NCBI RefSeq assembly: GCF_030253575.1 | Contig: NC_080559.1 | Span: forward strand, 33,475,501-33,539,500 | Reading direction: 5' to 3' | DNA length: 64,000 nt | Origin: Rhododendron vialii | Taxonomy: Eukaryota; Streptophyta; Magnoliopsida; Ericales; Ericaceae | Shown here: positions 1 to 11,655 of the stretch, in pieces | Position numbering within the stretch: position 1 is the stretch's first letter | Layout: the number at the start of each line of letters is the position of its first letter | Position numbers and translations under genes: made by a program | The notes under the pieces: generated by a model | Database searches by the model: none | What the model saw: the letters and a program-made list of their open reading frames with translations, nothing else | What the model was told of the DNA's origin: nothing

Positions 1-278
1 TACTCCATTTTCTATTTACTCCTCTTTTTGAAAGAATTGACTTTCTTGCATACATATGTGTGTATGTATGTACGTACGTGTGTGTATGTATATATATTCT
101 CAAAAAAAATAAGAAAATTCAGCAAAAAAAAAAAAAAAACAAAGAAAGAAAGAAAGAAAAAAGATAGGTTTCAAACAAAATAAAGTATCTGTTTATTATG
201 TTCTTGATTGAAATTAGTTTTCTTTTCAAACAAAATATTTAAATTCTGTAAAAATTGTAGAATTATAAATAAAAAGAT

Positions 279-325
<47 letters not shown>

Positions 326-1116
326 GAGGAAAGAGTTTCTTTATGTCTTAGGTAATTACATGCTTTTAGTATCATTCTCTTATTTTATGTCAAAAATAAA
401 ATAAAATGACGTGCGTGGTTGCACTTGAAGCCAAGGCCGCTTCAAGCACAAGGCAAGTAAAACTCTTTGCTACTTGCCAAAACCAAAAAGGTACTTTCTT
501 TGCTTTAGCCCCAAAACAAAAAAGGTTAACTCTTTGCTTTAGCCCCTATATATGTTTTGTTAGTATTAAGATCATAACAAAATCAAAAATATTTACCCAT
601 GTAGCAAAGTTTTTTATAAGTTAGAAAGAATTCTCAACGTATCGGCCATATAATAAAGATAGTACGTATGTTTAGTTCATCTTAATAATCAATTAGTTTC
701 TTCATCGAGAAATTCCTGATCACCACTAACTACCGTAATTTTCCAACACACACACACACACACATATTGTATCTATTTCTTGCATTTTCTATTAATAAAC
801 TAACTACTCCAGCTTAATAATGTCATCAAATAGCTTATTGAATTAGTTATACTACCAATCAAATAATTTCTACCGGAGACAAACGATCCAATTAGTAATT
901 TTGGATCTCAAAAAAAGTAAAAAAAAAAAAATGAAAAACGAAATTTGAAACAAGAGATTTGCAACAAGGTCCTATGAAAGTGAAACCCCCATTTTAAATT
1001 GCACTTCTAAACGAACAGTTATGATGTTTGAGTTGGAGTCTTGCGATTTTAAATTGCACTACTGATCACTGACCGACCAAGGAAAACAATTCGTCCATAA
1101 GTTTTCACCGCAACAT
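1..1116. other. Upstream intergenic sequence, no gene seen
   Basis: AT-rich sequence with simple repeats: alternating TG/TA tracts near 55-100, an A-rich run near 124-160, a GA microsatellite at about 287-323 and a CA run near 748-765. Open frames here are short and resemble no protein I know. Nothing supports a gene. Confidence 0.6.
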
Positions 1117-1362
1117 TCAATTGACCAATTCGAGAAATTTTGGGGTGCCGAGCGGGTACCACGTGGCGGTATCCGTCGGTGACCCCAGCCGTCTAAATGT
1201 ATTTTGGACGTTTCAGATTTACTCCCTCTCTCTCCTCTCACCCGACCGCTCTCTCATCTTTTTCTCTCACTAAAATCCGGACCGTCCAAAAGATATTTGG
1301 AGGGCTGGAATCGCCGATAGGGTACCCACGGACACTCAAAATCTTCTCGACCAATTCAATTG
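1117..1362. mobile_element. Foldback/MITE-like inverted repeat upstream of the ALDH gene
   Basis: The left arm (about 1117-1211) is the imperfect reverse complement of the right arm (about 1281-1362). Both arms contain the blocks TCAATTGA, a GAGAA/TTTTG stretch, GGGTACC, a CCAGCC block and TTTTGGACG in the same order. The loop is a CT-rich stretch of about 65 bp. There is no coding capacity, so this is a non-autonomous foldback element. A CACGTGGC G-box/ABRE-type motif (1160-1167) lies inside the left arm. Target-site duplications were not resolved. Confidence 0.7.
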
Positions 1363-1639
1363 AAAAGTTCACCAGTTTGATATGTCTTCGTCGGTCGTCC
1401 ACAAGTTTTAATTTCAAAAAATCTGTTAGTCAACTCATTAGAAACGGTAAACCCAATCCAATAGCTCATCAAAAGAAAAACAATAAAACAATTCATCGAG
1501 CGGTTCCCATTGATTTTGAGATGTCTTCGTCGGCCGTCGGTTTTCGGTTTTGGGCCGGTCGTCGGACTTGGGCCTCATCATCAAGGAATAGGTTGTTAAA
1601 AAATGATATACTAGCTAGAACACGACAACATGACACAAA

Positions 1640-1860
1640 GACCTGGCCAGGTGTGGAGACCTGGAACATAGGAATTTGTTCTCTTTAAAGATTTTAGGTT
1701 CGAAACTTGTCAGATAATATCAATTTTTTTGAAGCCAGTTCATACGGAACTTAATTTGCTCTTGCGATAATTGGACTTCCGGCAAGTAATTGGTTAGATT
1801 GAGTCCCAAAAATAGTTGATATGCGTGTAAGCTGATTCACGCAAATTAAAAAAAGAAATA
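1640..1860 (+). mobile_element. Degenerate SINE-like fragment (Au-type tail)
   Basis: It contains a GGTTCGAAA B-box-like segment near 1698. Further on is a diverged form of the Au-SINE tail (GATTGAGTCCC, then GATATGCGTGTAAGCTG, then an A-rich end). The same tail type occurs more clearly at 16305-16498 and 57952-58202. The 5' part is not clear, so this is probably a truncated or old copy. Confidence 0.4.
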
Positions 1861-1911
1861 CTAGAACAACGCATAGATGCCAATTAAGGTCGGTCCAACT
1901 CCTATATATAG

Positions 1912-1920
1912 CCATATAGG
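1912..1920 (+). promoter_or_regulatory. TATA box of ALDH exon 1A promoter
   Basis: CTATATATA lies 112 bp before the exon 1A start codon, in the duplicated promoter segment. The second promoter copy has lost about 8 bp here and reads CTACATATAGG, so only this upstream copy keeps a consensus TATA box. Confidence 0.6.
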
Positions 1921-2001
1921 CGCATCACAAGGCACATTTGGTATACAACTCTGTTATTCATAGTCTTTAGCTGAAGGCAAGAAAACTCATAGAAAGCCAT
2001 C

Positions 2002-2003
<2 letters not shown>

Positions 2004-2031
<28 letters not shown>
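2004..2031 (+). repeat. GA microsatellite abutting the exon 1A start codon
   Basis: An uninterrupted AG tract of 28 nt ends immediately before the ATG at 2032, so it lies in the 5' leader. The homologous tract before exon 1B is 71 nt. GA tracts of this kind in plant leaders can be bound by BPC/GAGA factors; whether that happens here is not shown by the sequence. Confidence 0.9.
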
Positions 2032-2035
<4 letters not shown>

Positions 2036-3482
2036 GGGCTGAAACCAAAGGAAACTTGGATTATTTGACTAAGATTCCAGAGATAAAGTTCACGAAGCTG
2101 TTCATCAATGGAGAATTTGTTGATTCCGTTTCAGGTTTTCCCATACTTCTTTTTTTTTTTGAGCTAGATGTTGAATTTCGTTTTCTTTTTTCCTTTTCAA
2201 GTTTGCTTTTCAAGTGATCACCGTAGTAGCATTGTTCATCTCAAAATTAGTAGCCACTATTTTCTTTGGAGAATTTTTAGGAGGTCCACGATAACGTGTT
2301 TTTAACTAGACGAAGATGAACAACAACTCTCTCAATGGACTTCTGATTTGAAGCATCCATCCCTTTTCTTCCAATGCTCATAATTCCAAGGAAATAGAAC
2401 AACCCCCCACACAGCCCCTTTCCAAACTTTGCTGTCAAGACTTAATGCCCTTTTAACCAACCCTCAACTACAATCACATGAAAATAAGATGAAATTTCCT
2501 TTTTTTTCTGACCATCAAATGAGACCCATTGCTGATAAAAAGAAATGAGACCCATTTAAGAATGATCAAGAAAGAAGAAAACCCAGGAGTGGAAGACACC
2601 AGAAAGATTGAGGTTGTTCTAAAAAAGAATCAATCTCCAACATCCGTTTAATCTTTGAAAACCTCCCCAAGAGTTCAGTGGTCCACTTCTACCTTCTTCC
2701 ATCCGCAAAATATTGAGAAGCCCTACAATAAAAAAACCCACACAGCAAAAAAGAAAAGGAATCTTCAAGGAGTAGTAATTACCCATAATAAGAAGTAAAC
2801 AATGATTAAGCAAACAAAAAATAAATAATAATACCTACTAGAGAACAACCTGGAAAATTCAGGTTCATGATTCTTAAAATCTGCTAGAAAAATGGCAGAA
2901 ACAAAAGAAGCAGCAAGTTGCAGAGACATGGTTTGAAGAACGGCGTCGCTCACACTGACCCCAAGAACAACAAGAAGAAACTAGACGACGATGAACAACA
3001 AGAACAAGAAGTGGACGGGACGAAGCTATTGACAGAGCGTATTTCGAGTCAAAGGAGGTGCCGCCGTGGCGGAGCTAGCTGACGGTCAGGACGTTCGCGA
3101 TGAGCTTTGTCTGGGAGAGAGAGAGAGGAGGCTGTGTTCCAGATTTATTTTTGATCTAGGGTTTCTCTCTAGCTATATATAGGTGAACACTTTTATCTTG
3201 GTTTAATTTCTTTTTTAAAAGAAGTGGATTTAAGGCCTTACCAAACTATATTAGTGGACTAGAAGGGTTATAAACATTAGAGGTTGACTAACTGGGTTAT
3301 AAGTTCTCTGTAATGGACCACAGACCAATTTTTTTAGAAAGGGAAATACTAGAACAAAGCATAGATGCCAATTAAGGTCGGTCCAACTCCTACATATAGG
3401 CGCATCACAAGGCACATTTGGTATGCAACTCTGTTATTCATGATCTTTAGCTGAAGGCAAGAAAACTCATAGAAAGCCATCG

Positions 3483-3559
<77 letters not shown>

Positions 3560-6500
3560 GGGCTGAAACCAAAGGAAACTTGGATTACTTAACTAAGATT
3601 CCAGAGATTAAGTTCACGAAGCTGTTCATCAATGGAGAATTTGTTGATTCCGTTTCAGGTTTTCCCATACTTCCTCCTCTTTTTTTGAGCTAGATGTTGA
3701 ATTTCGTTTTCTTTTTTCCTTTCAAGTGATCACCGTAGTAGCATTGTTCATCTCAAAATTAGTTGCCCCCCTATTTTCTTCCGTAATTAGATTTGATGCT
3801 TTCCTATCTCGAGCTCGAGCTTCTGGTATCGTCGGTCTTGTGTTCCAATCTTGCTTGTTTAGGCAAAGATCACTCTTCTTTTCTGTAAAAAAATGAAGAA
3901 AGAATCACTAGTGAAAAAATGAAAGCTCGCGGCTGAATTCCATGGCCGGCGGTAGGCTTGTTCACAAATGAGAAGAAAAAAAATCACCAGTATTACGTTT
4001 TTGATAACTCAACGGCACAATAAACCGACTAGTTTGGAAAACCAATTCCACATGTGCCAATGAGGGAGCCAATTTATGTTCGAACACAATTTTGTGTAGA
4101 TTGACAGAGTAAATGCTTTGTCCAAGCGGAGGTAGGACAAGCGGAGGTAGTTAGTGGGGGAGGTGAAACGTGCCACTTCCGTTTTGAAAAACCAAAAAAA
4201 AAAAAAATACACATAGTAAGGTGAAATCAAAAAATTTGAAGAACTTTGCATAAAACTCTCTTTGGTTAAGTTGGCAGCGTAGCTTCTATTGAGACATTGA
4301 ATCCCCTAGCGCCTTGTGTGTTTTTTTTTCTTTCCAAACTCTCTCTCTCTCTCTCAGCTTTGTAATTTCGAATTAATTGGAACTAAACGTGACCCATTTG
4401 GAAACAAATTTTTTTGCAAAACCCATTCGAACATATAAATTTTTTAAAAACTAATGCGGTTCGACTAGATATTTACAAGTATGAAAAGAAGGTACTCTAT
4501 ACAAACACTATCAAAAAAATGCAATTTAGAGAATGGTGGTTTCGGATCAAGAAAAAATTATATCGTAATGTGCATTTGCATACCATAAGAGTTGAATCAA
4601 GCCTTTATTTCTTTTTCAAAAACGAAAAATCCACGACAAAACCTAATCATTGAACGGTGTTACCCCCGCATGCGAATTCTGACTCCGCCCCTGTGTCCAA
4701 TCATATAGAGTGAGAGTCTATTTTTCTTGTAACAAATATGCATGCTTATGACCATCGATCAAATTTTTTATTTTTTTTTCCGTATAAACACATCAAAGTT
4801 TTTTTTTTAATATTTTTTATCCGCAACACATCAAAGTTCGAATGATAAAAATGTCGCTTTACGCTCATATTACAGAAATCAATCGTCATGCGAAAATATA
4901 CACGTTACATACTAGTATATGTATATACAAGAAGTATTTTCCAAGTAATCGAAGGCTGCTTGGAGAACGGTCAAAGTCAACTGCCCCAAGCGCACACGAT
5001 TGTGTGGTCCCCCAACAGTACCTATGACGTTTCGATAAGATTGTAGAACTTCTAAACGTACGGTTACCGACAAGGGAGTCCAATCTTGCAAATGTCGTTT
5101 GCCGTAATAATAGTGGACCGATTACGAACTGTAATTACGACATCACAAATTAATCGTTTCCTCCGGTATATACACAAGCTCGTTCGGGACACCTCGCATT
5201 ATTAAAAAAAAATGTATTCATTATTATGCATAATGATCTTGAATAGTTGGTATACTACTAGTATTTTTGAATCATCAACTCGATCCATCGGGGCGGTTAG
5301 AAATTTAAGAGAAGCTAATTAAATTTTGGGAAATGATTTTCGCATTCCTTTGTTATCCATTGGCACTCTCTTTTTTGTTTTTGCTCACTTGAAAGTACCA
5401 AATTGTCTTTCGAACAAGTAACTTAAGAGGTAAGGGTAATTTAGTCATTTCAACTTGACTACGTAGTAGTATTTGTTAAAGGGAGATTATGATTTACTAA
5501 TTATTTAACTTAAATCCGTAGTGAAATTGGAGATTAATAATTAAATTTCTGTATTTTCCTTGATTTTGAAAAGGGAAAACGTTCGAGAGCATAGACCCAA
5601 GAACGGGGGAAGTGATAGCCAGGGTTGCAGAAGGGGACAAAGAAGATGTGGATTTGGCTGTCAAGGCTGCCCGCCAAGCATTTGACCATGGCCCTTGGCC
5701 TCGCTTGCCTGGCTCTGTAAGTATATTATTGTCGTTACTGTCTTCTGCCGTCAAGTTGGAATAATCATCTGTCTTGACGAGACAAATCTAGAAAGCGTAA
5801 AATCATGAACCAAAAAAAATGGAAGGACAACTTCCTGACTTTGGTCATGATGATCCACTCAAGAAAAAAGAAGGAAAATAAACCATGGTTACAGTGTTTG
5901 GCCGAATGTCACATTCTAATCTTTATGTAATATGAATCTGTAGCAGTAGCTAAGTTTTTTCAAATTTTCTTTCAGGCAAGGAGAAAGATACTGATGAAAT
6001 TTGCAGATTTGATTGACGAAAATGTGGAGGAACTGGCAGCATTGGAGGCCATTGATGCTGGGAAGATCTTCGGTTGGGGAAAGGCCTTCGAGATCCCAGG
6101 CACAGCGGAGTCTCTCCGGTACTATGCTGGTGCAGCAGACAAGATTCACGGAGAGACGTTGAAAATGTCGAGCGCGAATCAAGGTTACACGTTGCGCGAG
6201 CCCATCGGTGTCGTGGGCCATATCATCCCTTGGAACTTCCCGAGTACCATGTTTCTGTTGAAGGTTTCGCCGGCACTAGCCGCCGGTTGCACCATGATCG
6301 TCAAGCCTGCTGAGCAGACGCCCCTTAATGCTCTCTACTTTGCTCATCTGGCTAAGTTGGTAGGCTTTTGGTTATTTATACACCCATAAAAAGGCTCATC
6401 AAAATATTCGAAAAAATCTTTGGGCGACTTTGATTCAATTAAAATGTGGTCTGTAACACTTTTTTTTATTTGAAAATTTCGGATCACGCATCCCTACCTT

Positions 6501-8644
6501 TGCATAGCATGATTTTGGCTTTTCACAATATTTAGAAAAGTCTAAAGTCGCTGAATTTGGACACCAAAAACTGCACCTAAAATGAATCATATGGTCTAGA
6601 CACATCTAAGTAAAATCTAGACTATGTAGTGCAATTTATGCACGATTTTGTGCGCCCTGGTTCTCTGCACTGAAGGCTAAGCTCTTTATCGATTTTATCA
6701 ACAGTACTATTTCATTTGTATCATGATATTTTCTTTCATTTGTATCATGATTTTTGTTTCAGGCCGGTATTCCAGATGGAGTGCTAAATGTGATAACGGG
6801 ATATGGAACGACAGCAGGCGCAGCCATTAGCTCTCATATGGACATTGATAAAGTGATTGCCAAAATTTTACTTATACTGAGAGTATTTCTTTTTTAACAG
6901 TCAATTGATATCACCTGATGTTAATTTCTCATCTCTTTATTTTCAGGTTAGTTTCACAGGGTCTACAGAAGTGGGACGCCTTGTAATGCAGGCTGCAGCC
7001 ACCAGCAATTTGAAACCTGTCACGCTTGAACTAGGAGGCAAGAGTCCTCTCATAATTTTCGACGATGCAGATCTTGATCATGCTGCAGAACTAGCCCTCG
7101 CTGCTAATTTGTTTAACAAGGTAATAAAACTTTCAAAAATTGTTCAAATCCCTTGTGTAGTCTGTCACGTGACATAAAATGGAATCCGCCATGATCTCAT
7201 TCGATGATTCAAGTTGTTCATTTTGTAAGACTGAGTAATCACATGACAGACCGTTAAATGAGAAGATCCTTGCTCAACCATAGGAGGGTACTGGTTTGCG
7301 TAAAAGATATGTTCTTTAGATTGATGTATGAGGAAACTCTTTTTTAACACCAAAACTCAATACCTGACTCTGTTAATTTTCCTCGTGCTCTCTTATTACA
7401 GGGAGAAGTTTGTGTGGCGGGATCGCGTGTTTTTGCTCAGGAAGGAATTTATGATCAGTTGGCGAAGAAGTTAGGAGAGAAGGCAAAGACATGGGTGGTT
7501 GGAGATCCTTTTGATCCTAACGTTCGCCAAGGACCACAAGTAAAAGCTCTAAACTTACACTTCTTCTGTCACTCTAATTGTAAAGTACAAGTAAAATTGA
7601 TGAAATACGCTGCCTCATACAAATACGACATGTGAAGATGCCAAATCTTCTATCGTCAAAACCCATGTTAACAAATTGACTTAACACTTTCCCGTAATTT
7701 GAACTTGCAATAGAACGCGTGCAAGATATTGTTGCTAAACTCGTGCCTTGAACATCAATCTTAAAACTCATGCAGATTGACAAGACGCAGTATGAGAAGG
7801 TGCTTTCGTACATTGAGCATGGCAAACGAGAAGGAGCCACTTTGGTAACTGGTGGTAAACCCTGTGGCGAAAAGGGATACTACATAGAGCCAACTATTTT
7901 TTCTGATGTTATGGTAAGCCCTTCCCCATCCAACAATTGCCTTCTAGTCGAGCTGTGTGAACAGCGTGTATTCTCTGTGTGCGTGGTTTATTCTTTCATT
8001 GATCGATCTTTGTGGATTTGAACAGGACAACATGACGATTGCAAAGGACGAAATATTTGGGCCTGTGATGTCTCTCATGAAATTCAAGTGAGTTTCCATT
8101 TCTAATGTTTCTCGTCTTTTTAGCCCCTCTATAGACTACTATAGATCATGAAACTCGTAAAGCAATTGTCTTTTGGTCGATAAATCTATGGAGAAATTCA
8201 CGATCCAAACAACCTTTTACCCTAGCCGAAATACAAATCAAACGTATTGTAGTATACAAGGTTATACTAAGAAAGTGGCCAAGTGGGTATATTTTTGCAA
8301 GAAACAAAACCTGTTTGCTTACTTACCCTTAGAAAACAGTACGTACCCAAGTGATAAATGTATTTTGTAGGACCGTGGAAGAGGCAATACAGAGAGCTAA
8401 CGCCACAAGATACGGGCTAGCAGCGGGGATAGTGACCAAGGACCTCAACGTGGCCAACACCGTCTCAAGATCAATTCGAGCTGGAACAATATGGATCAAT
8501 ACTTATTTCGCTTTTGACAAGGACTGCCCCTTCGGAGGGTTCAAGATGAGCGGGTTCGGGAAAGATACGGGCATGCAGGCACTTGAACAGTATCTTCAAG
8601 TCAAGTGTGTTGTTACTCCCATTTACAACTCTCCTTGGCTGTGA
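2032..8644 (+). CDS. ALDH2C4: Cytosolic aldehyde dehydrogenase, ALDH2C4/REF1-like
   Basis: NAD(P)-dependent oxidation of aldehydes to acids. The ALDH2C4/REF1 group converts coniferaldehyde and sinapaldehyde to ferulate and sinapate in the cytosol. Exons by frame and GT-AG: 2032-2134 (or alternative 3556-3658), 5574-5716, 5976-6359, 6763-6852, 6947-7120, 7402-7539, 7776-7913, 8026-8087, 8371-8644. These give 501 aa, the family length. Key residues fall at canonical numbers: Asn169 in IIPWNFP, Glu268 in LELGGKSP, and nucleophile Cys302 in GEVCVAGS. The GEVC signature and the YNSPWL C-terminus favour ALDH2C4 over mitochondrial ALDH2B, and there is no transit peptide. All nine exons are intact. 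An AATAAA signal follows at 8734. The MBF1c-like gene downstream is convergent. The exact substrate is inferred from the family. Confidence 0.9.
2275..3340 (-). pseudogene. Possible gene fragment on the minus strand between the duplicated ALDH promoters
   Basis: This 1.07-kb segment separates the two ALDH promoter/exon-1 copies. Read on the minus strand it begins with a TATA-like motif (3173-3182) and a CT-rich leader. A short frame follows from an ATG at 2929, starting [14 protein letters not shown] and open to a plausible donor near 2836. A possible second exon lies near 2610-2725. I do not recognise the product and no long downstream frame exists, so a captured or truncated 5' gene end is more likely than a working gene. 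A related ACTAGACGA-GATGAACAACAA segment occurs near both 2307 and 2981. Confidence 0.3.
3485..3555 (+). repeat. Expanded GA microsatellite before exon 1B
   Basis: A 71-nt uninterrupted GA tract abuts the ATG at 3556. It is 2.5 times longer than its paralogous tract at 2004-2031, so the repeat expanded or contracted after the duplication. Confidence 0.95.
3556..3658 (+). other. Duplicate first coding exon (1B) of the ALDH gene
   Basis: This 103-nt exon has the same length, phase and CAG/GT donor as exon 1A (2032-2134) and can splice to the exon at 5574. It differs from 1A at only three positions (TAT/TAC, TTG/TTA, ATA/ATT), all synonymous, so both versions encode the same 34 N-terminal residues. 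If transcription starts upstream at 1A, this exon lies inside intron 1. If it starts here, the protein is unchanged but the leader carries a 71-nt GA tract and the promoter lacks the clear TATA box. Confidence 0.85.
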
Positions 8645-10072
8645 ATCGATATATTTCTTCACCGTTTGATGGAAGAAGATCACGCTGCGTTGACTCTGAA
8701 ATTTCGAACTCTTGTACAACCTTCTATTTGATGAATAAAAGATATTCCATGTTCAAAAAGCAATACTCCAGTGGAACATTCCCCAGTGGATCCTTTAGCT
8801 TCTTTGGTTATTTTTGTTGTACATAGTTGTGTCTTTGATGTTGCTCAGAGCCTACTGTTTTGGCTCTGTTTTTTTTTTCCCTCTAATAATTGGGTCTTGC
8901 ATGACCTCGTGAGTTGTATCTTTTTCTGGATTGGCTTGTGTTTTCGTTTTGGCTGATATATGAAAGTACCTTGACCGCGGAAAAAAAAAACTCCGTGTTG
9001 CTTTTTTTCCCCTCTTGGGTACATCTCCAGTATCGGTTTGTTAGGTCCCTTAATTAGGACTTCTCATGGAGTGAATGACAATATGATTGTAATTATGTTG
9101 GATGACTAAAGATCACAAAGACTCTCATACTCCATAGGTTTGAGCCAACCGGCCGGTCCTGATAAAATGAGCATGTATCCCGAAATAACTTAAGTTGGAA
9201 CATGTAATTTTTATCAATAACTACAACAGACTAACAGAGTTCTGATGAAACTGTAGAATGCATCTGGAAAGGTATCAATTATGTCCCTCCAATGATTGAG
9301 GACTATTCTGAGCACCAAATAACTTCTTGACCTCTCTACTCTTCCCCCTGAAGGGCCTGAACGTAGGGCACACTAGTACATAGATTGCATTGTCAGAGGG
9401 GAAAATGAAGTAGGAAAGGTAGATATAGATTTGTTTGTTTTATTTACCAGGGCCACATCAAGAGTAATCAGGGCTGGCCCCAGGGTAATCCTCCCAAGCG
9501 CTCGGTGCTGGGCAACCCCCGGGCCGGGCCAATCAAAAAAAAAAATATTCAACGTCAAGATATAAATATTAAAAAGGTTTTCAAAATAGCAGAATCTTTT
9601 TCCTTGGTTTAGTGGTCACGGCAACTGCCAAAGCTTCTGGAAGTTATTGCTGTGTTGAGTTCGATTCCCGGCCCGCCCTTCTCTTTTTTTTATTTCTCCA
9701 TTTTTAGATTTTTTTATTTCTCCATTTTTAGATTCTATCTCCTTTTGTTTTCCTTCCAATTCACATTTTTTTTTTAACAGCCCCCCAATTCGCTATTTTA
9801 GTTCTAGCTCTTTTTGTTTTCCTCCCATCCATAATACTACTGAAAAAATTACTTTGTTGGAACTTTTTGGTTTAACAAACACAACAATTATGTATAAAAG
9901 TGATATGTTCTTATATTTGATTAAAAATAAGCAATAGTTAAAATATTTCAAGTGAGCTAGCATGGTTTTTGTTTTTATCGACAAACTACCATTTTGCAAG
10001 AAAGATTAACAAGATTGGCTACAATCTCAATGAAAATGTGGCACCGTTCCACTAAGAGCATTTTTGGGCATT
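8645..10072. other. ALDH 3' flank and intergenic sequence
   Basis: The ALDH 3' UTR comes first, with a poly(A) signal AATAAA at 8734-8739. Unrecognised AT-rich sequence follows. Near 9470-9545 is a GC-rich patch (CCCCCGGGCCGGGCC) that may be a transposon relic. A tRNA-like SINE head follows at 9600. No coding region is supported. Confidence 0.5.
9600..9680 (+). mobile_element. tRNA-like SINE head
   Basis: TGGTTTAGTGGTCA (A-box-like) and GAGTTCGATTCCC (B-box-like) are separated by about 45 bp, as in tRNA-derived SINEs. The segment between does not fold into a convincing tRNA with an anticodon arm, so it is not called as a tRNA gene. The 3' part is T-rich and unclear. Confidence 0.45.
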
Positions 10073-10170
10073 CGGGGCTTTTTAAATTTTATGTTTTTTG
10101 AGACACGTCATTCTCTCACAAATATTAACTAAAAAGCCCAAAAATCCAAAAAATAGCGAAACAGGCCCCG
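10073..10170. mobile_element. Small hAT-like MITE (CGGGGC ends)
   Basis: It begins CGGGGC and ends GGCCCCG. The interior carries GAGACACGTCATTCTCTCAC, which closely matches the interior of the element at 13071-13199 (GAGATATGTCATTTTCTCAC). Two copies with similar ends and core support one small non-autonomous family. Confidence 0.5.
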
Positions 10171-11534
10171 TGGACAAGTAAAGTACGATGAGTCGATGAC
10201 TCAATTGAAAGTTTTGCTTCGAAAAAAATGCAAAGGAAATGTTGTTTTCTTTGAATCGATTGTCCTAATCCCAAAGCACTATAACCACGGTCATTTTGAT
10301 GTTGATTTTTTTGAAGTTGTTCAAGCTAAAAAAACAATATAAATTTGTATTTTTTTGGATGCTTTTATGTGTTTTATTTTATTTTGTATGGGTGAATAAG
10401 CAACAAAGCATAAGATTAAACTATGATAACTCAAATATCGGAACTGACACTGAGAATAATGCGACCCTACTTTGGTTTACTAGGCTTGTCACCATCAAGC
10501 ATTTATACTTTCACCTTAGAATGCTATGATTGGGACACATATATTAGGATGTGATTCGGATTAGATATTCTCGCGCAGATTAAACGGTTCTAAATATATT
10601 TCTGTCTGTGGCACTACTTTTCACCTTACTGGGTGGATGGCTTAATCTCGTATGGTTGCCTTTCAAAAAAATTCTCGTATGGTCGGAGCGATCTGAACTT
10701 TTGCAAGTGCAATAAGGTTAGCTGGCCCAAAATGAAAAATGGGTCGAAGCATCCGAAAACCATCTCACTAATAAGTGAATTAGACTAATGTAAATGAGCA
10801 GAATTATGCCGTATAGTGAGTTATTCAAGCGTAGACAAAGCCCTGCCGATCGGCTCCCCCCTCTGGTAGCCTTTTCCCCAGTCCGATCGGCTGGCTCTAT
10901 CTCTCCGATCGGCCTCCCCTTTTCCGACTCCCCTCCCTGTCCGATCGGTTTCTTCTTCTTTCTCTACCGTGCGGGGCTGAGTTCGCGATTTGGATTTTTT
11001 AAGTTTTCTATGCAGGTTGTGGTTATGCTGGAGTGGCTATCGGGCTTAACTAGACCGCGGCAGATTGTGGTCGTGCAAGTTCGGCGGCAGATGTTTTTGG
11101 CGGAATAAGTGGCTTAACTAGACAGCGGCAGATTGGACTACTGAACAAATCTGCAATGTTCAGTCAAGCTAATTTTTCACGTGGATGACATGCTTAGTAA
11201 GTTCTACGAAATGAATAAATAACTATTGTTGAACGTGGACAGAAGAGAGAGCCCGCCAAGAACAAAAACTGAATCGGACCAAACCGAACCTGACCTGACC
11301 AAACAAAATTGGACAGCAGCTTTGTATGTGTCACCTTAACATGTCAAAATTTGTGATTCATAAATTAAACAATAGAATCTAAGAAATAATCCAAAATTCC
11401 AAACAAACAGCATTTTACATTCTTTCTTTTTTTTCTTTTACATATAGCACTTTCCATCCTCAATTTCTCATCATCAACATTTATTTACAAATTCCAAACG
11501 CCATACAACAAACCCCAAAATCCAAACCACTACC

Positions 11535-11588
<54 letters not shown>

Positions 11589-11655
11589 GTATGAAACACT
11601 TTTATCTAGACCTCCTATCTACCAATTACCTTAATAAAAAAACATTTATTTATGA
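10171..11655. other. Intergenic sequence between convergent ALDH and MBF1c-like genes
   Basis: AT-rich sequence with no supported gene. Notable items are four CCGATCGG palindromes at 10846, 10883, 10905 and 10941 in a pyrimidine-rich stretch, and an AT microsatellite followed by TGTA repeats at about 11538-11592. A minus-strand AATAAA (11645-11650) lies just beyond the MBF1c stop. The frame at 10794-11108 runs through the GATCGG repeats and resembles nothing known. Confidence 0.5.

Larger units (their letters stand above)
3343..3775 (+). repeat. Second copy of the ALDH promoter, exon 1 and start of intron 1
   Basis: This segment matches about 1855-2265 almost base for base: the promoter (AGATGCCAATTAAGGTCGGT and onward), the leader, exon 1 and the first part of the intron. 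The differences are a short deletion over the TATA box, a longer GA tract and scattered substitutions. It is a direct duplication with the copies offset by 1524 bp. Confidence 0.93.

Noticed and set aside
1197-1688. 163-codon frame upstream of ALDH
   Set aside because: It begins inside a foldback element and shows no recognisable domain.
9600-9680. Possible tRNA gene
   Set aside because: A and B boxes are visible, but a cloverleaf with a sensible anticodon arm could not be formed. A SINE head is more likely, as also at 44823 and 57952.
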